From Mesonia sp. HuA40 (GTDB taxonomy: Bacteria; Bacteroidota; Bacteroidia; Flavobacteriales; Flavobacteriaceae), in assembly GCF_008017835.1 (NCBI RefSeq), contig NZ_VRLT01000063.1, positions 1 to 64,000 on the forward strand: DNA of 64,000 bases, written 5' to 3'. The notes beneath the pieces are model-generated. The model searched no databases. It saw nothing but the letters and a program-made list of their open reading frames with translations, and had not been told where the DNA came from. The position numbers were made by a program, and so were the translations under genes. Position 1 is the first letter of the stretch. Each line of letters begins with the position of its first letter. Of this stretch, positions 61,613 to 64,000 are shown piece by piece.

Positions 61613-62349
61613 TACGTCTTATTTTTAGTTTCTTGATTTTATCTCTTTGTGCTTGTCAAAAAAATAAATCTACTTCGGTTGAACAAGATACGGAACAAAT
61701 CCGTAAAGAAAAACGCGAACAGATTAAAAGAGATAGCTTGCTTAAAGCCGTCGAAATACCTAAAGGTGGAAATAATATCAGTGTAGATCTAGATCAAATT
61801 AAAACCTTATCACAAGAAGAGCTGAAACCATTTCTAAGAAAATACGGCTCAAATAATCCTGAAACACTGGTGAAAATTACTACAGAATTTGGTGATATTA
61901 AGGTAAATTTGTACGCCGACACCCCGTTGCACCGCGCTAACTTTATTCGTTTGGTTAAATTAGGATATTTTAATTCTAGTTTTTTTCATAGAGTGGCCCA
62001 GGGTTTTGTGGTTCAGGGAGGAAATAGCGATCTTCAAGAAACGCATAAGTTTAGGGCTAAGATTGGAAGTTATTTAATTCCTAACGAAATCAAAAAGAAG
62101 TATACCCACAAACGAGGTGCTTTTTCTGCTGCGAAATATAGTGAACAAAATGTAAGTAAAGCTTCCTCTCCTTTTGAATTTTTTATAGTACAAAGCCAAC
62201 GTGGCGCACATCATTTAGATAAAGATCATACGGTTTTTGGCGAGGTGGTGGAAGGAATGCAGGTAGTCGATAAAATTGCTGCTGTACCAGTTGACCAAAG
62301 CGAATGGCCTATCAAAAACATTTTCATTAAGGCAGAGGTAATCCGTTAA
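61606..62349 (+). CDS. Cyclophilin-type peptidyl-prolyl isomerase lipoprotein
   Basis: The 247-residue protein has a lipoprotein signal (SLRLIFSFLILSLCAC, lipidated Cys17) and a charged linker (EQIRKEKREQIKRDSLLKAV). The cyclophilin domain covers about 80-245: TEFGDIKVNLYADTPLHRAN, FHRVAQGFVVQGGNSD, FEFFIVQSQRGAHHLDKDHT and [19 protein letters not shown]. It helps fold exported proteins at the periplasmic side of a membrane. The start is fixed by the signal peptide even though it overlaps the divergent Nudix start. The 3' end overlaps the convergent TRIC-like gene by 4 nt. Confidence 0.93.
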   Translation: MSLRLIFSFLILSLCACQKNKSTSVEQDTEQIRKEKREQIKRDSLLKAVEIPKGGNNISVDLDQIKTLSQEELKPFLRKYGSNNPETLVKITTEFGDIKVNLYADTPLHRANFIRLVKLGYFNSSFFHRVAQGFVVQGGNSDLQETHKFRAKIGSYLIPNEIKKKYTHKRGAFSAAKYSEQNVSKASSPFEFFIVQSQRGAHHLDKDHTVFGEVVEGMQVVDKIAAVPVDQSEWPIKNIFIKAEVIR

Positions 62350-62966
62350 TCACTGGCTTCATCTGCTTGATATATAGAAGGCAATTGCAGTTTAAAAATC
62401 ACGGCTAGTAAACGAACTACAATCACAACACTACCTGCGATTATAGCATTAAAACTTACCAATACCCCTATATAATTTAATGCAAAGTAAACAAGACCAC
62501 CTGCTATGCATGCAGTTGCATAAATTTCTTTTCTAAAAATTATAGGGATTTCATTACATAAAATATCTCGAAGCACTCCACCAAAACAAGCACTTATGGT
62601 ACCCACCGCTATACAAATAGGAGCCGGCAACTCTAGCATAATTGCTTTTTGCATACCTATTACGGTATAAAGACCTATACCAATAGTATCAAAGAGAAAT
62701 AAAGAACGTCTAAAATATACCAATTTAGACCTAAATATAGCGGCAAAAAGCGTACTGGCTATAATTACATACAAATAAGTAAGGTTATGCATCCAGGCAA
62801 TAGGCGCTTTAATTAGAATATCGCGCAGAGTCCCCCCTCCTACGGCCGTAATAAAGGCAATTATAAATATGCCAAACGCATCCATACGTTTTCTCATAGC
62901 TGTAAGCACCCCCGAAATTGCAAAAGCAATAGTACCCAAAATATCTAAATAAAGTTGAAAATCCAT
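62346..62966 (-). CDS. Trimeric intracellular cation channel family protein (UPF0126)
   Basis: The 206-residue membrane protein has seven hydrophobic helices in a duplicated arrangement. The repeated GGGxLRD motifs are AVGGGTLRDILIKAPIAWMH and CFGGVLRDILCNEIPIIFRK. This is the UPF0126/TRIC signature. Bacterial members of known structure are homotrimeric potassium-permeable channels; the ion here is inferred. It follows the RDD gene with a 1-nt gap, so the two are likely co-expressed. Confidence 0.93.
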   Translation of the reverse strand: MDFQLYLDILGTIAFAISGVLTAMRKRMDAFGIFIIAFITAVGGGTLRDILIKAPIAWMHNLTYLYVIIASTLFAAIFRSKLVYFRRSLFLFDTIGIGLYTVIGMQKAIMLELPAPICIAVGTISACFGGVLRDILCNEIPIIFRKEIYATACIAGGLVYFALNYIGVLVSFNAIIAGSVVIVVRLLAVIFKLQLPSIYQADEASD

Positions 62967-62967
62967 A

Positions 62968-63681
62968 CTAACCCTGTGTAAAATATTGATAATCTTTAAT
63001 TACTTGGGCTAGAAAAACACTAGGACTTTCATTAGGAGTAACCCCCATTAATTGTGCTGTTTTTTTGCTTAAAGCCTCTAAAACTTGATCTTGCATATTT
63101 ACTTCGGCCGTTCGAAAGATTCGGCCAATTTCTTGCATCTGCTTATCGTTTAATAAACTCACCTCTGGATATTTCACTTCATGAGTGTCTGGCACATTAT
63201 GATAAACTAATTGTTGTGCGTTTACTCGCTTTCGCTCTGAAATAACGGTAGTTTTTGCTGCCATATCTCCTAACCGTTGTCCTTTTTTATTTAACAAAAA
63301 ACAAAAAATGGCAAGGCCACCACTGGTCAATGAAAAGTCGATTATTCGCAAAAGCCAACGAATTAGAAAATCTATAAACCTTGGTGCACTCCCATCTAAT
63401 TTTACTACTTTTATGTGGGCAACCATTTTACCTAAAGATTGACCGTTATTGAAAGTTTCAAGTAGAAGGTGATACAGAAAAACAGGCAAGCCGATAACAG
63501 CCATATAGGCCCACATATAATCGAAGCCTATACCAATATAGCTTAGCAACAAGTAAGTAAGAATACCATAGGCTACAAGAATCAAGTAATCTATAAAATA
63601 GGCTAAGCACCGCTCTCCCAGATTGGCGAGATTTTGATTGATGGTTACATTTTGAGCGGTTTGAATTTGATAATTATCCAT
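62968..63681 (-). CDS. RDD family membrane protein
   Basis: The 237-residue protein has an RDD domain (about 15-150). It opens with NLGERCLAYFIDYLILVAYG (R-x3-Y-F-I-D variant). Three membrane helices, QSLGKMVAHIKVVKLDG and KKGQRLGDMAAKTTVI complete the domain. A soluble C-terminal tail of about 85 residues follows. The transported substrate, if any, is unknown. Only 32 nt separate it from the divergent SpoIIM-like gene, a pairing I recall from Bacteroidota clusters with MoxR and DUF58 genes. Confidence 0.88.
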   Translation of the reverse strand: MDNYQIQTAQNVTINQNLANLGERCLAYFIDYLILVAYGILTYLLLSYIGIGFDYMWAYMAVIGLPVFLYHLLLETFNNGQSLGKMVAHIKVVKLDGSAPRFIDFLIRWLLRIIDFSLTSGGLAIFCFLLNKKGQRLGDMAAKTTVISERKRVNAQQLVYHNVPDTHEVKYPEVSLLNDKQMQEIGRIFRTAEVNMQDQVLEALSKKTAQLMGVTPNESPSVFLAQVIKDYQYFTQG

Positions 63682-63713
63682 TAAATATGTTACTTTGAGA
63701 CATAAAACAAATT

Positions 63714-64000
63714 ATGCGAGAAGCGGCCTTCATAAAACAAAATAAAGACAAATGGTTAACATTTGAAAATGTTATTGATAATAAAGAGGTTATTTCTCCA
63801 GATGAACTTTCTGCCTTGTATATGGAGGTAACCGATCATCTGAGTTATGCGCAAACTTTTTACCCAAATAGTAACACACTAACCTATCTGAATGAGCTAT
63901 CTATAAAAGCACATCAAAAAATATACAAGACAAAAAAAGAGTCTCGTGGTCGTATTTTTTCTTTTTATTTAAAAGAATTCCCTTTATCTTTTAAAAAGCA
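63714..64000 (+). CDS. SpoIIM-like (DUF95) membrane protein, partial at window edge
   Basis: The frame from the ATG at 63714 stays open to the window end (95 codons). It reads MREAAFIKQNKDKWLTFENV, then SALYMEVTDHLSYAQTFYPN and IYKTKKESRGRIFSFYLKEF. This soluble N-terminal region matches my memory of flavobacterial stage II sporulation protein M homologues. These bacteria do not sporulate, so the name reflects homology only. The membrane part lies beyond the window. A near-consensus -7 box (TTACTTTG) is at 63690-63697. Confidence 0.82.
   Translation, partial: MREAAFIKQNKDKWLTFENVIDNKEVISPDELSALYMEVTDHLSYAQTFYPNSNTLTYLNELSIKAHQKIYKTKKESRGRIFSFYLKEFPLSFKK

Overview
The window reads as a chromosomal segment of a marine-type Flavobacteriaceae bacterium (Bacteroidota). 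The evidence is low GC, a PorV-like type IX secretion component and a secreted endonuclease with a type IX C-terminal sorting domain. DUF4199 and LETM1-related families typical of Flavobacteriia are also present. Many genes have the Bacteroidota -7 promoter box TAnnTTTG within 15-70 nt of the start codon. The genus cannot be fixed from the sequence alone. No rRNA, tRNA, CRISPR array, insertion sequence or prophage was seen; about 60 genes fill nearly all of it.

Layout. 1-6.8 kb: a cyclophilin-FKBP fusion cut by the window edge, recQ, and a forward operon kdsD-tatC-AhpD-like-lptB (LPS precursor, Tat translocon, LPS export), then pssA. 7-11 kb: a PorV-like outer-membrane protein, lnt, and a trio of small membrane proteins (TM2, DUF2752, DUF4870-like). 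11-17 kb (reverse): a Thermus-type isocitrate dehydrogenase, a secreted protein split by a -1 frame change, a small membrane protein, mltG, a GNAT acetyltransferase and dapF. 17-24.6 kb: a DegP protease, a long GAPDH, a coiled-coil membrane protein, trmD, rplS, a second unrelated monomeric isocitrate dehydrogenase, and rpmE2. 24.7-33.7 kb: DUF4199, a glycosyltransferase, a phosphosugar mutase, an ABC exporter, an ECF sigma factor with a putative anti-sigma and a Spy-like protein, a propeller lipoprotein and an RsmB-like methyltransferase. 33.7-41.8 kb: endonuclease I, a membrane protein, purL and a glycosyltransferase. 41.9-50 kb: fatty-acid degradation (fadD, marR, fadN, fadA, fadE). 50-64 kb: MscS, YtxH, an APP1-like phosphatase opposite a lipid kinase, a lipoprotein, a LETM1-related protein with two paralogous membrane proteins, NDH-2, a second ECF sigma module, a divergent acyltransferase, a Nudix CoA pyrophosphatase, a cyclophilin lipoprotein, a TRIC-like channel, an RDD protein and the start of a SpoIIM-like gene.

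How the genes fit together. Envelope biogenesis is the dominant theme: Kdo precursor, LPS export, lipoprotein acylation, murein glycan release, diaminopimelate, phosphatidylserine, lipid kinase and phosphatase, and lysophospholipid acylation. The second theme is carbon flux: two isocitrate dehydrogenases, GAPDH, phosphosugar mutase and beta-oxidation.

Most unusual signals: (1) a six-copy 22-bp array of short dyads with arm changes that partly keep pairing, between the split secreted gene and icd; (2) a canonical G GGA AAA slippery heptamer exactly where the split gene changes frame; (3) a dispersed palindromic word GCTTnCGCGGAA found four times, always inside genes and always in the frame that encodes A-x-A-E; (4) a LETM1-related protein beside two paralogous membrane proteins that share motifs at identical spacing.
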